Positions 52,830 to 61,534 of a stretch of DNA of 64,000 bases are shown one piece after another. A program made the position numbers and the translations under genes. The DNA is taken from positions 62,001 to 126,000 of the forward strand of contig NZ_JACSQY010000003.1 of the NCBI RefSeq assembly GCF_014836415.1, given 5' to 3'. The notes under the pieces were generated by a model. It was not told the DNA's origin. It saw nothing but the letters and a program-made list of their open reading frames with translations, and did not search any database. Each line of letters opens with the position of its first letter. The first letter of the stretch is position 1. This stretch comes from Sporosarcina gallistercoris. GTDB taxonomy: Bacteria > Bacillota > Bacilli > Bacillales_A > Planococcaceae.

Positions 52830-53375
52830 TTGAAAAAGATCAATATTTTCCTTTGTGTGTTCGTCTTGGTATGGGCAATACCTCATGAAAAAAAGGCACG
52901 TGCATGTTCGTGTATAGAGCTTCCTTCAGTTTCTGAAGCCAGAGAAGAAGCGGATGCTGTGTTCCTTGGCATCATCACCGATATTGAGGATTTGCAGATC
53001 CAAAGGGAAGTGACCATCAACGTCCGGGAAGCTTGGAAAGGGGTACGAACAAAAACAATTAAGATTTACACAGGTTTTAATGATGGAGATTGTGGACTGC
53101 CAATCACAATTGGGGAAAGCTATCTGTTTTACGCAACAGATGGGAGCGAGCGAAACGATGATGGTTTTCTGACAAGCAATATATGTACGAGAACAACTGC
53201 CGAAGCGAACGCAATGGAAGATTTAAAAGAACTTGGTGCCGGGAAGAAGGAATTTACCCAAGAAGAACCAAGCTCTTTCGCGGATGGTCAATCTAGATGG
53301 ATCATAACTAGTATTTTAGGTTCGATTGTTTTTCTTCTCATCCTATACGGGTTCTTCCTTAAAAAGCGAAACTAG
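52830..53375 (+). CDS. TIMP/NTR-like secreted, membrane-anchored protein
   Basis: The 181-residue protein has a signal peptide ending at ARA, so the mature N-terminus is C26-S-C28 (CSCIELPSVSEAREEADAVF), the hallmark of tissue-inhibitor-of-metalloproteinase and netrin folds. The OB-like domain carries two more cysteine positions (FNDGDCGLPITIG and SNICTRTTAE). A C-terminal helix (about 157-177) and basic tail anchor it. Bacterial family members occur in spore formers; their targets are unknown. A TTG start has GGAGGGGGAAGG upstream. Confidence 0.82.
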   Translation: MKKINIFLCVFVLVWAIPHEKKARACSCIELPSVSEAREEADAVFLGIITDIEDLQIQREVTINVREAWKGVRTKTIKIYTGFNDGDCGLPITIGESYLFYATDGSERNDDGFLTSNICTRTTAEANAMEDLKELGAGKKEFTQEEPSSFADGQSRWIITSILGSIVFLLILYGFFLKKRN

Positions 53376-53381
53376 GATTCA

Positions 53382-53996
53382 TTATAGGAAAGGGATAAAG
53401 CGTTGCAAAGGGCTTTCAGCTGGGATAAGTTTTTCGATATCCTTCAATGCAATCGGGAAATAAGGGAACCCCCAAACGTAAGGGGTGATTTCATACAATT
53501 GGAAGTAAATGACGATTGACGTATCCGCCAAGTAAAAGTCTTGGTCCCTTCTGATTTCAGTAAAGGGCGGATCGAGCAGCTCGACATCCCACTCTTCAAT
53601 TTTTGTGCGAATTCGATCGGATAATGGTTTTTCAAAGTCTTGAGGACCTAATAGGTCGTAGAGTGAGTATCTTTTTCCTGTTAGTGTATCAAACGTCATG
53701 GCTTTTACTACAGTCATGCCATGTGCGCCACCTGTAAATGAATAGGCAATGAGGGTGAGGCTCAATAGGTTGCGCTCGTTTGTTTTGATTTCGAAGTAAA
53801 CAATGAGTTCTACAAGATTCGGATCGTAGTAATTTTGGTCGATAAGGAGCTGATTCAGTTCATTCCGAATCTGCGTGTTGAGACTATGTTGCACGACAGG
53901 AAGATGGGGGAGATGGACTTCTGGAAAAACAATGGAGATGGAAGGTGAAGGGTTCTGTAATTGGCGCGTAGTAATAAGTGTAGGGACATTTTTCAT
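53382..53996 (-). CDS. DUF4163/DUF3298 protein
   Basis: The 204-residue protein resembles the paired DUF4163-DUF3298 module also seen in RsiV and in the N-terminus of PdaC: PSISIVFPEVHLPHLP at the start, LIAYSFTGGAHGMTVVKAMT in the middle and YEITPYVWGFPYFPI near the end. It has no signal peptide, so is presumably cytoplasmic, unlike RsiV. In RsiV this module binds lysozyme; here no such role can be assigned. Confidence 0.8.
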   Translation of the reverse strand: MKNVPTLITTRQLQNPSPSISIVFPEVHLPHLPVVQHSLNTQIRNELNQLLIDQNYYDPNLVELIVYFEIKTNERNLLSLTLIAYSFTGGAHGMTVVKAMTFDTLTGKRYSLYDLLGPQDFEKPLSDRIRTKIEEWDVELLDPPFTEIRRDQDFYLADTSIVIYFQLYEITPYVWGFPYFPIALKDIEKLIPAESPLQRFIPFL

Positions 53997-54065
53997 AACA
54001 TCATCCTTTCTTCAATGCATTATCTTATGCATGACAGATCCATCCGATACCTAAAGGAATGCAGC

Positions 54066-54109
54066 AAAAAAGACGGGTATAAGCTGAATGAGAGCATACC
54101 CGTCTTTTT
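54066..54109. terminator. Terminator after the manganese transporter operon
   Basis: AAAAAGACGGGTAT pairs with ATACCCGTCTTTTT around a 16-nt loop. Confidence 0.88.
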
Positions 54110-54118
54110 CGTATAGCA

Positions 54119-55075
54119 TTATCTTTTCTTACTGAGTTCATTGTGAATAAGATCGATGTTGTAGTTCAGGTATTTCACATACGTATCGATGGCTTCGCCG
54201 GGATCACCAATTTCATCGGAATAAATGGCTTTCTCCGCCATCGGTACTCCTGTCTCTTTGGAAACGGTTTCCATTGGACGTGTATCGACATTGGATTCTA
54301 CAAATAATACAGGAACTTCATGTTCTTGGATAAAGTGGACCAAGTCTTTGATTTGTTTCGGTGAACCGTTTTCTTCTGTGTCAATTTCCCATATATAAGC
54401 TTCCTTTAGTCCATAGTGGTCGTTCATATATTGGAATGCACGTTCACTAGTAACCAGTGTACGGTTTTCTTCGGGAATATCGTTTATCCGTTCTTCATAC
54501 TCTTTGTCGAGCTCTTTCAAGCGATTGACATACTCTTCACCGCGTTCTTTGATTTTCTCACTATCCGTCGGGTGTCCTTCAATCAGTACTTCAGTGATTT
54601 TTTGAGCCATGAGAATACCTACGCCTGGGTCGATAAATGCGTGAGGATTGATCTCTTCTTCTCGTCCGTCATCACCTGTCAAATATTTCGGCGTCACCTC
54701 TTCGGTAAGATTAAAGATATTCTCTTCCTTCTGGCGAACAGTGTCCGTCATCTTTTTGAACCAGCCCTTGTCGCCACCTTCTAAGTTCAGTCCGTTATAG
54801 AACAAAATATCTGCGTCTGTTGCTGCTTTGATGTCGTTCGGCAGTGGCTCATATTCGTGGGGATCCGTTCCAGATGGTACCAGGTTATGGACATCGATAT
54901 AATCACCGCCGATTTGGCGGGCCATATCAGCGATAATGGTAAAGGAAGTAACGACTTTCAGTTTTTCTTTTCCGTCAGGTGCTGTTGCAGCTTCTTCACC
55001 TTTACCGCAAGCTGCGAGCAAGAAGATTGCCATCAAAGACAATCCCATCCAAGTTATAAACTTCTTCATAAGCAA
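54119..55075 (-). CDS. mntC: Manganese ABC transporter substrate-binding lipoprotein
   Basis: The 318-residue lipoprotein has lipobox LLAAC and the TroA/PsaA fold. Metal ligands fit the His-His-Glu/Asp pattern: DPHEYEP, INPHAFIDP, LVTSERAF and YSDEIGDPG. No His-rich loop typical of ZnuA is seen, which favours manganese over zinc. The start is a TTG two codons before an ATG, with AAAGGAG upstream. It is the third gene of the operon, downstream of ATPase and permease. The symbol follows the S. aureus order mntABC. Confidence 0.9.
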   Translation of the reverse strand: MLMKKFITWMGLSLMAIFLLAACGKGEEAATAPDGKEKLKVVTSFTIIADMARQIGGDYIDVHNLVPSGTDPHEYEPLPNDIKAATDADILFYNGLNLEGGDKGWFKKMTDTVRQKEENIFNLTEEVTPKYLTGDDGREEEINPHAFIDPGVGILMAQKITEVLIEGHPTDSEKIKERGEEYVNRLKELDKEYEERINDIPEENRTLVTSERAFQYMNDHYGLKEAYIWEIDTEENGSPKQIKDLVHFIQEHEVPVLFVESNVDTRPMETVSKETGVPMAEKAIYSDEIGDPGEAIDTYVKYLNYNIDLIHNELSKKR

Positions 55076-55150
55076 AAATCTTCTCCTTTGGTATAAGAAT
55101 AATACTACATCCGCCCTGATTAAACATGGGAAGCGTACTCGGTGTTCTCG

Positions 55151-56008
55151 TTATGCAGGAGTGTCTTGTTTTCTTCGGGTTTTGGACATTTGAGTGATCA
55201 GCCCTTGTTGTGGAGAAAACAGGAAAGCGATAACGAAAATAGAAGTTGTGGCAAGTGCGATAACCGGTCCCGATGGCATGTTGTATAAGAAACTGAAATA
55301 CAAGCCGATGACTGCTGACAATGCACCGAAGAAAGATGCAAGAAAGACCATCGTGGATAGTCGGTTTGTCAGCAAATACGCTGCCGAAGCGGGTGTTATC
55401 AGCATGGATACGACAAGGATAACGCCAACTGTCTGTAATGAAGCAACCGTGACAAGCGTCAAAAGAAACATGATTGCATAATGGATGAACCGTGTGTTCA
55501 AGCCATATGCCGCCGCCATCGTCTCATCGAAACTTGAAATAAGCAGCTCCTTGAAAAATAGGGCAACTGTACCGATTACGACCGCTCCGATAACGAGTGT
55601 GATCCACATGTCTGAATCACGGACCGATAATACGTTACCAAATAAAATTTGCGTCAAGTCAGTTGCACTGCGGGCTTTTGTGATTAAGATGATGCCGAGT
55701 GCAAAGAATGCTGAGAAGACGATCCCGATTGCAGAGTCGCTCTTGATACGGCTATTCTGGCTGATGGCTCCAATCCCGAATGCTGTCAGAACTCCGGTGA
55801 GTACTGCGCCATAAAAGTAATTGATGCTCAGCATGTAGGAAATCGCGACACCTGGCAGGACTGCATGGGAAATCGCATCACCCATCAATGCCATCCCTCG
55901 CAATACAATGAAACTGCCGATCACACCACAGATGATTCCGACCATTACGGATGTGATAAATGCTTTTTGCAAAAATGCGTAGTTCATCAAATCGTGGAAG
56001 AATTCCAT
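55151..56008 (-). CDS. mntB: Manganese ABC transporter permease
   Basis: The 285-residue membrane protein has about nine helices and the ABC-3 family signatures MALMGDAISHAVLPGVAISY, near residues 34-53, and VASLQTVGVILVVSMLITPA. It overlaps the ATPase gene by 1 nt and ends 75 nt before the lipoprotein gene. The family transports manganese, zinc or iron; MntR-like boxes upstream of the operon point to manganese. Confidence 0.92.
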   Translation of the reverse strand: MEFFHDLMNYAFLQKAFITSVMVGIICGVIGSFIVLRGMALMGDAISHAVLPGVAISYMLSINYFYGAVLTGVLTAFGIGAISQNSRIKSDSAIGIVFSAFFALGIILITKARSATDLTQILFGNVLSVRDSDMWITLVIGAVVIGTVALFFKELLISSFDETMAAAYGLNTRFIHYAIMFLLTLVTVASLQTVGVILVVSMLITPASAAYLLTNRLSTMVFLASFFGALSAVIGLYFSFLYNMPSGPVIALATTSIFVIAFLFSPQQGLITQMSKTRRKQDTPA

Positions 56009-56751
56009 TACACTTGAACCTCCAAATCACCAAACATCGTCATTGGCCGCTCGTATGCGCGGGTCATATTCTTTTCTTGGAATACTTGCTCAACCGGACC
56101 AGCGTCAATCAGTTCCTTATTCATCAATATCAGTTCATCGAAATAACTTTTCACTTTGGATAAATCATGATGGACGACTAGGACTGTCTTACCTGCGTCT
56201 TTCAGCGTTCTGAGTATATTGATGATGACTTCTTCACTTGATACGTCAATGCCGACAAACGGTTCGTCAAGGAAAAAGTAATCCGCTTTTTGAGCTAGTG
56301 CTCTCGCCAAAAAGACTCGTTGCTGCTGACCACCAGATAATTCACCGATTTGGCGATCTGCAAAATCCTGCATGCCTACTTGTTTCAAACATTCCATTGC
56401 CCAAGCCTTATCCGCTTTACTTGGCCGGTGAAATAATCCGAGTTTTGGATACGTACCGAGAAGTACCGTATCTTTAACAACAATAGGGAAATTCCAATCG
56501 ATGTTCGAACGTTGTGGAACGTAAGCAATGAGTTTCCGCATCTTATCAATCGATTGAGAACCGATTTGTGTAGTCCCGCTATCTTTCCGTATCAATCCAA
56601 GCATAGCTTTCATAAGAGTGGATTTACCTGCTCCATTAGGGCCTAAAATGCCAATTAAACTGCCTGGTCCGAATGTGAACGATACATGGCTGACAACTTG
56701 TTTCCCTAAATAGGAGACCGAAATATTACTCGCAGTAAGTGATTCTGTCAT
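56008..56751 (-). CDS. mntA: Manganese ABC transporter ATPase
   Basis: The 247-residue ATPase has Walker A GPNGAGKST (37-45), the ABC signature LSGGQQQRV, Walker B YFFLDEPF and the switch histidine in VLVVHHD. The ATG at 56751 has AGGAGG upstream; the frame stays open 23 codons further into the MntR box region without an RBS. It is the first gene of the operon. Confidence 0.93.
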   Translation of the reverse strand: MTESLTASNISVSYLGKQVVSHVSFTFGPGSLIGILGPNGAGKSTLMKAMLGLIRKDSGTTQIGSQSIDKMRKLIAYVPQRSNIDWNFPIVVKDTVLLGTYPKLGLFHRPSKADKAWAMECLKQVGMQDFADRQIGELSGGQQQRVFLARALAQKADYFFLDEPFVGIDVSSEEVIINILRTLKDAGKTVLVVHHDLSKVKSYFDELILMNKELIDAGPVEQVFQEKNMTRAYERPMTMFGDLEVQV

Positions 56752-56778
56752 TCTAATTCCTCCTGAATTGATAAAATA

Positions 56779-56798
56779 AAGTTTCCTCTGTGCAACTT
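56779..56798. promoter_or_regulatory. MntR-like box 3
   Basis: AAGTTTCCTCTGTGCAACTT resembles the B. subtilis MntR site, whose halves read roughly AGTTTCCCT and GCAAAAT. It is nearest the ATPase start and nearly identical to box 2. Confidence 0.7.
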
Positions 56799-56906
56799 TT
56801 TGTGTAGTACTAGTTTGCACATTAAAAGGTCAAGACGGGTTTGCTTATTTTCTTTCACACTATGCTCATTTATTCTGAAAGGTTCTTGATAATAGAATAC
56901 AGCATG

Positions 56907-56926
56907 TTGTTTCCTCTGTGCAACTT
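56907..56926. promoter_or_regulatory. MntR-like box 2
   Basis: TTGTTTCCTCTGTGCAACTT shares 18 of 20 positions with box 3. It lies adjacent to box 1, downstream of the promoter. Confidence 0.72.
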
Positions 56927-56927
56927 T

Positions 56928-56947
56928 AAGTTTCCCGTGTACAACTT
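56928..56947. promoter_or_regulatory. MntR-like box 1
   Basis: AAGTTTCCCGTGTACAACTT lies directly after the -10 box, a roadblock or occlusion position for a repressor. Confidence 0.75.
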
Positions 56948-56953
56948 TTTTAC

Positions 56954-56982
56954 AGTATAGTCTAAATGTGCTGGTATGTAAA
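56954..56982 (-). promoter_or_regulatory. Promoter of the manganese transporter operon
   Basis: On the minus strand TTTACA (56982-56977) and TATACT (56959-56954) are 17 nt apart. Boxes 1 and 2 follow at once. The leader to the start codon is about 195 nt. Confidence 0.75.
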
Positions 56983-57176
56983 GCGTGAAAACCCAGATTA
57001 TTATGAGTGGTCGATATTTTTGAAAAGTAACTATGGTCTTGTACTACCCTTGCTATTTGTTTGATAAATTATCCCTTGACTGGACATCTGTTCTAAGTTG
57101 CCCTGTTTGCGTTGGAGAGAATGGACAATCTCCGGTAAACTAGAGGGAGAATGAATGGAAGAGGGGCGAACGAATT

Positions 57177-58337
57177 ATGAAAATATTCCATACAGCTGAT
57201 TGGCATCTCGGAAAAGTGCTGCAAGGAGTATCACTCATTGAAGAACAGCGTTTTGTATTCAATCAGTTCACAAATGCCGTTAAAGAGGAGAAACCTGATG
57301 TTGTCATTATTGCAGGAGATCTCTATGATCGTTCCGTACCGCCAGCAGAGGCTGTAAGTTTGTTGGACGAAGTGTTGTGGAAGGTAACGGTTGACTATAA
57401 TACGCCAGTTCTTGCGATTGCTGGCAATCATGATAGTCCAGCGCGTCTGCAATTCGGCAGTCGTCTCATGCAAGCGAATGGCTTACATATTATTGGAAAA
57501 CCATCTGAAAGTGGCGGAGGGACAACTGTTCAAATAGAGGATGAGTTTGGTCCAGTTCGATTTCACCTCATTCCATTCGCAGACCCATCCGTTATTCGAA
57601 ACTTGGCGCAAGAAGATAGGATTGACAGTCATCATCGTGCAATGGAGTCAATTATCCATCAGTACGGAGAGTTAGATCTTTCCATTCGTCATGTCGCAAT
57701 TGCTCATGCGTTCGTTACACCACTTGGTGAACCTGAAGAAAATACGAGTGATTCAGAGCGCCCGCTATCGATAGGCGGAGCCGAATATGTAGCTGCTGAT
57801 TTGTTCAAGCACTTCCATTACACAGCGCTTGGTCATTTGCATCAGGCCCATTTTACGGGAACAGAACGGATTCGTTATTCCGGTTCGCCGATGAAGTATT
57901 CGATATCCGAAGAGCATCATCATAAAGGATTCTTAGTAATTGATCTTGATAAGCATGGAGAGATTAAAGTTGAAAAAAGGGCACTATTCCAGGAACGGGA
58001 TATTAGAACGGTTAAAGCAAGTATGGCAGATTTACTGCAAGAAGAACCTAGTGCAGATTATGTTTTCGTCAAACTTCTGGATGAAGCTCCAGTGCTATTC
58101 CCCATGGAAAAAGTGCGTTCTGTGTATCCGAATGCAATGCACGTGGAGCGGGTCGTGAATCGTTCCCTTCCTGAACAAGCTACTTCACGGGTAACGGATA
58201 TTGAGCGTTTGGATGACCGTGCGTTATTCGAATCATTTTATGAAGAAATCACTGGCGCATCACCAGATGAAGAGACGCGAACAATCGTGGATGAAGTATT
58301 GCATGAACTGTTAACTCGGAAGGGGGAATCACTATGA
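57177..58337 (+). CDS. sbcD: SbcCD nuclease subunit D
   Basis: The 386-residue Mre11-type nuclease has phosphoesterase motifs ADWHLGK (7-13), GDLYDR (47-52) and GNHDS (83-87), then AHAFV and the ALGHLHQAH motif. With SbcC it cuts hairpins and protein-blocked DNA ends. It overlaps sbcC by 4 nt. Confidence 0.95.
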   Translation: MKIFHTADWHLGKVLQGVSLIEEQRFVFNQFTNAVKEEKPDVVIIAGDLYDRSVPPAEAVSLLDEVLWKVTVDYNTPVLAIAGNHDSPARLQFGSRLMQANGLHIIGKPSESGGGTTVQIEDEFGPVRFHLIPFADPSVIRNLAQEDRIDSHHRAMESIIHQYGELDLSIRHVAIAHAFVTPLGEPEENTSDSERPLSIGGAEYVAADLFKHFHYTALGHLHQAHFTGTERIRYSGSPMKYSISEEHHHKGFLVIDLDKHGEIKVEKRALFQERDIRTVKASMADLLQEEPSADYVFVKLLDEAPVLFPMEKVRSVYPNAMHVERVVNRSLPEQATSRVTDIERLDDRALFESFYEEITGASPDEETRTIVDEVLHELLTRKGESL

Positions 58338-61300
58338 GGCCGACCCGATTGACGATGACCGCATTTGGTCCCTACCGCGGCACAGAGACGATTGACTTCA
58401 CAATTCTGAAAGAGCACGGGTTATTCGCGGTATCAGGTGCTACAGGGGCAGGGAAAACGACGATATTCGATGCGATTTGCTTTGCCTTATATGGACAGGC
58501 TAGTGGTGAAGATCGGACCGATATACGTGCGCTGCGGAGTGATTTTGCGCAAAACGATCTACAGACTGCAGTCGAGTTGGAATTCATCATCCAAAATCGC
58601 ACGTATCGTGTACTTCGCCAAGTTCCTTATACAAAAAAAGGGAATAAGGGTGAAACTAGCGGACGAACAGAATTCTTTCAACAAACGGATCAAGGGGAAA
58701 TACCTGCTGTAGAGCGACAAATCGTTTCAGAAGTGAACAAAAAGATTGAAGAGCTGATCGGGTTCACTCTTGCACAATTTAGCCAAATAGTGATGTTGCC
58801 TCAAGGCGAGTTCCGGAAATTCTTAACGTCCGACACCGAAAACAAAGAAACGATCTTGCGCAAGATTTTTAAAACAGAACATTATCGGGAAATGGCGGAC
58901 ATCTTAAAAAAGAGAAAAGATTTTGCCGTAAGTGAACTGAACACTGCACGTCTTTCAATGGAACAGATCATCCGCCAGCTGCCTGTGAGTCTGCCAGGAC
59001 GGGAATCGTTCCTATTTGACACACTTCAAGCGGAATCCATTCATCCGACTCGTTTGCTGGAAGGGTTGGAACAAGAACGTATTCATTACAAAACTGCAGC
59101 CAAAGCAAGCAATGAAACGTATAGAAAGGCATATGAAGCGCATGAGCAAGCTCAGCAGGCGTTCTTTAAAGGGACTGCTCTCAATACGCAATTTGAAAAC
59201 TTGGAACGGAAAGTGAATGAACTGCAGCTGTTGAATTCACGTGAAACTGAACTGAATGCCGATCGAGTACGGATTCAAAAAGCAGAACAAGCTGTTCAGC
59301 TAGAGCCGTATGAGCGAAGAGTTGTTGAAGCGGATTACGAGTTGAAAGCGCGACAAAAAGAATTACAACAAGCGACATCGAACCTGGCAACTGCCAAGGA
59401 AGCTTCTATTAAAGTGGAAGAAGTATTCAATGAAGAAATGAAAAAACAGCCTTTACGGCAACAAAGCAGCGAACGACTCATCACCCTCCAAAATTTTTTA
59501 CCGAACGTGAAGCAAATCGAGGAAAAAGAACAGCGAATCCACACACTGCAAAAGCGCGTCGACAACGGACAATTGGAACTTGAGAACGTACAGTCGACGA
59601 TAGAAGCTACAATCGACAATGTTCAGAAATTAAAGCTGAAGCTGGAGTCACTGGAATCAGCATCGGAGGGCTACGAGCAAGTCGTGGATGAACTAACCGA
59701 TGCACGTCAAAAAAAGGATCTGCTGACGCGCCACAGTGAGCGTACTAAAATGATCCATCAACTGGCAGCTAAGTTGGAGCTCAAAAAAGAGCGAATGGAG
59801 ACAGCTCGCAGACAAGCAAACGCGATTGAAGCACAATGGATTGCAAACCAAGCTGCACTTCTTGCTGAAACATTGGAAGACGGAACTCCATGTCCAGTTT
59901 GCGGAAGTGAACATCATCCGGTAGTGCGGTTGGAAACACACGAGTTCAGTGTCTCTAAAGAACAACTTGAGATCGAGAAAAAAACAGCAACACAAGCATA
60001 TGAACAATACCGAGAAGATGAGCTGCGTTTAGAGAGTGAACGTGCTGAAGCTTTACGAATCGAACACCAACTAAAGGAAGCGCCGAATCCTGATGCGTTA
60101 CTATCCGTAAGTGAGCTCGTCCATCAATTGGAGAAACAACTTCATGAATTGAAGACGAGTCGGGATCATCTGCCAGCTGTAAAACAGCAATACCGAGAGG
60201 CAGATGAGCAGTTACTTGCGCACCAGCAAACAATTGTTGAAAAAGAAAAAAGTGTGTACATCACACGAGCAGAACTTGAGCAAGTGCAAGCGATTCTTGC
60301 TGAGTCCTTAAAGACCGTACCCGCAAACGTCCGCTCACTTCAGGTGCTCCAGAGTGAAATAAGTAAAGAGGAAAAAAATAAAGCCGCACTTGAACATTCA
60401 TGGGAACGTGCTAGGGAGCAGCGACAACTGGCTATGGAAGCGGTCTCTAATGCGCAAACCGCCTTAGTCTATGTAACAAAAACCGTTGAAGACGCGGCGC
60501 TTAAGCAACAAATAGCAACAAGCTCATTTATCGCAGCAATTTCAGAATCGGTTTTCGAAGATGAGACAGAGTATCAAAATAGTAAATTACGTTCTGAACA
60601 GCGCACTGCACTCACCCGGAAAATCCATGAATACGATGTTGAAATCCAGACGGCAAAACAAGCGATTGTAGAATTAAGGGAGCAAGTGGCTGGAAAACAG
60701 AAAGCGGATTTAGAAGTACTTCGTGAACTTACTGAACAGAACAAGCAGGCCTATGAACAGGCGTTAACTGAGTATCATCATGCTTCCGATCTTGAAAAGA
60801 ATGCAGCTGAACTGCACGGGAAATTGAAAGAGTTAATTGGAGAACAGAGTGGACTTGAAGAAACGTGCGCCCGATTAACTGAACTGCATGACTTGGTACG
60901 GGGAAATAACGATCGCAAACTATCGTTTGAACGATATTTGCAAACTGAATATTTAGAGCGGATTTTACATGCTGCAAATGGAAGGTTGAGCGACTTGTCA
61001 AACGGTCAATTCCAGTTGTTAAGAAGTGACCGCCAGGAAAGCAGAGGTCGCCAAAGTGGATTAGGAATCGATGTTTACGATGAATATACAGGGCAGAACC
61101 GTGATGTGAAAACTCTTTCAGGTGGGGAGAAATTCAATGCATCGCTTAGTCTGGCGCTAGGGATGGCTGATGTTATTCAAAGCTTCCAAGGTTCCATCTC
61201 TGTTGAAACGATGTTCATCGATGAGGGCTTCGGTTCACTGGATGAAGAGTCATTACAAAAAGCGATTGACACACTGGTCAGTTTACAGAAAGCAGGTCGT

Positions 61301-61411
61301 ATGATTGGTGTCATTTCACACGTGGCTGAACTGAAAGAGGCATTTCCGGCTGTTTTGAGAGTGGAAAAGACGAAAGAAGGACACAGTTACACCCGTATCG
61401 AACTGCACTGA
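58334..61411 (+). CDS. sbcC: SbcCD ATPase subunit C
   Basis: The 1025-residue Rad50-like protein has Walker A GATGAGKTT (35-43), Q-loop LPQGEFRKFLTS, long coiled coils, a zinc hook CPVC at 520-523, then the second coil, the signature motif KTLSGGEKFNASLSLALGMA and Walker B with FIDEGFGSLDEESL. It is an ATP-driven clamp for SbcD in DNA repair. Length fits the family. It is the last gene of the pair. Confidence 0.95.
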   Translation: MRPTRLTMTAFGPYRGTETIDFTILKEHGLFAVSGATGAGKTTIFDAICFALYGQASGEDRTDIRALRSDFAQNDLQTAVELEFIIQNRTYRVLRQVPYTKKGNKGETSGRTEFFQQTDQGEIPAVERQIVSEVNKKIEELIGFTLAQFSQIVMLPQGEFRKFLTSDTENKETILRKIFKTEHYREMADILKKRKDFAVSELNTARLSMEQIIRQLPVSLPGRESFLFDTLQAESIHPTRLLEGLEQERIHYKTAAKASNETYRKAYEAHEQAQQAFFKGTALNTQFENLERKVNELQLLNSRETELNADRVRIQKAEQAVQLEPYERRVVEADYELKARQKELQQATSNLATAKEASIKVEEVFNEEMKKQPLRQQSSERLITLQNFLPNVKQIEEKEQRIHTLQKRVDNGQLELENVQSTIEATIDNVQKLKLKLESLESASEGYEQVVDELTDARQKKDLLTRHSERTKMIHQLAAKLELKKERMETARRQANAIEAQWIANQAALLAETLEDGTPCPVCGSEHHPVVRLETHEFSVSKEQLEIEKKTATQAYEQYREDELRLESERAEALRIEHQLKEAPNPDALLSVSELVHQLEKQLHELKTSRDHLPAVKQQYREADEQLLAHQQTIVEKEKSVYITRAELEQVQAILAESLKTVPANVRSLQVLQSEISKEEKNKAALEHSWERAREQRQLAMEAVSNAQTALVYVTKTVEDAALKQQIATSSFIAAISESVFEDETEYQNSKLRSEQRTALTRKIHEYDVEIQTAKQAIVELREQVAGKQKADLEVLRELTEQNKQAYEQALTEYHHASDLEKNAAELHGKLKELIGEQSGLEETCARLTELHDLVRGNNDRKLSFERYLQTEYLERILHAANGRLSDLSNGQFQLLRSDRQESRGRQSGLGIDVYDEYTGQNRDVKTLSGGEKFNASLSLALGMADVIQSFQGSISVETMFIDEGFGSLDEESLQKAIDTLVSLQKAGRMIGVISHVAELKEAFPAVLRVEKTKEGHSYTRIELH

Positions 61412-61440
61412 GCATCCAAAGTGATTCCATAGTTTTTTAA

Positions 61441-61474
61441 AAACCGCGACTTGCTTTTTTTGGAGTCGCGGTTT
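61441..61474 (+). terminator. Hairpin after sbcC
   Basis: AAACCGCGACT pairs with AGTCGCGGTTT, with a T-rich loop but no T tract after it. It probably ends sbcDC transcription. Confidence 0.5.
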
Positions 61475-61534
61475 ATGATGAAAACCTGCAATATATCGCA
61501 TACGAGGTTCAATCATCTTAGGAGGTATTTCAGA

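Noticed and set aside
56752..56820. N-terminal extension of the manganese ATPase
   Set aside because: It translates through an MntR-like box and lacks an RBS; ATG 56751 has AGGAGG.
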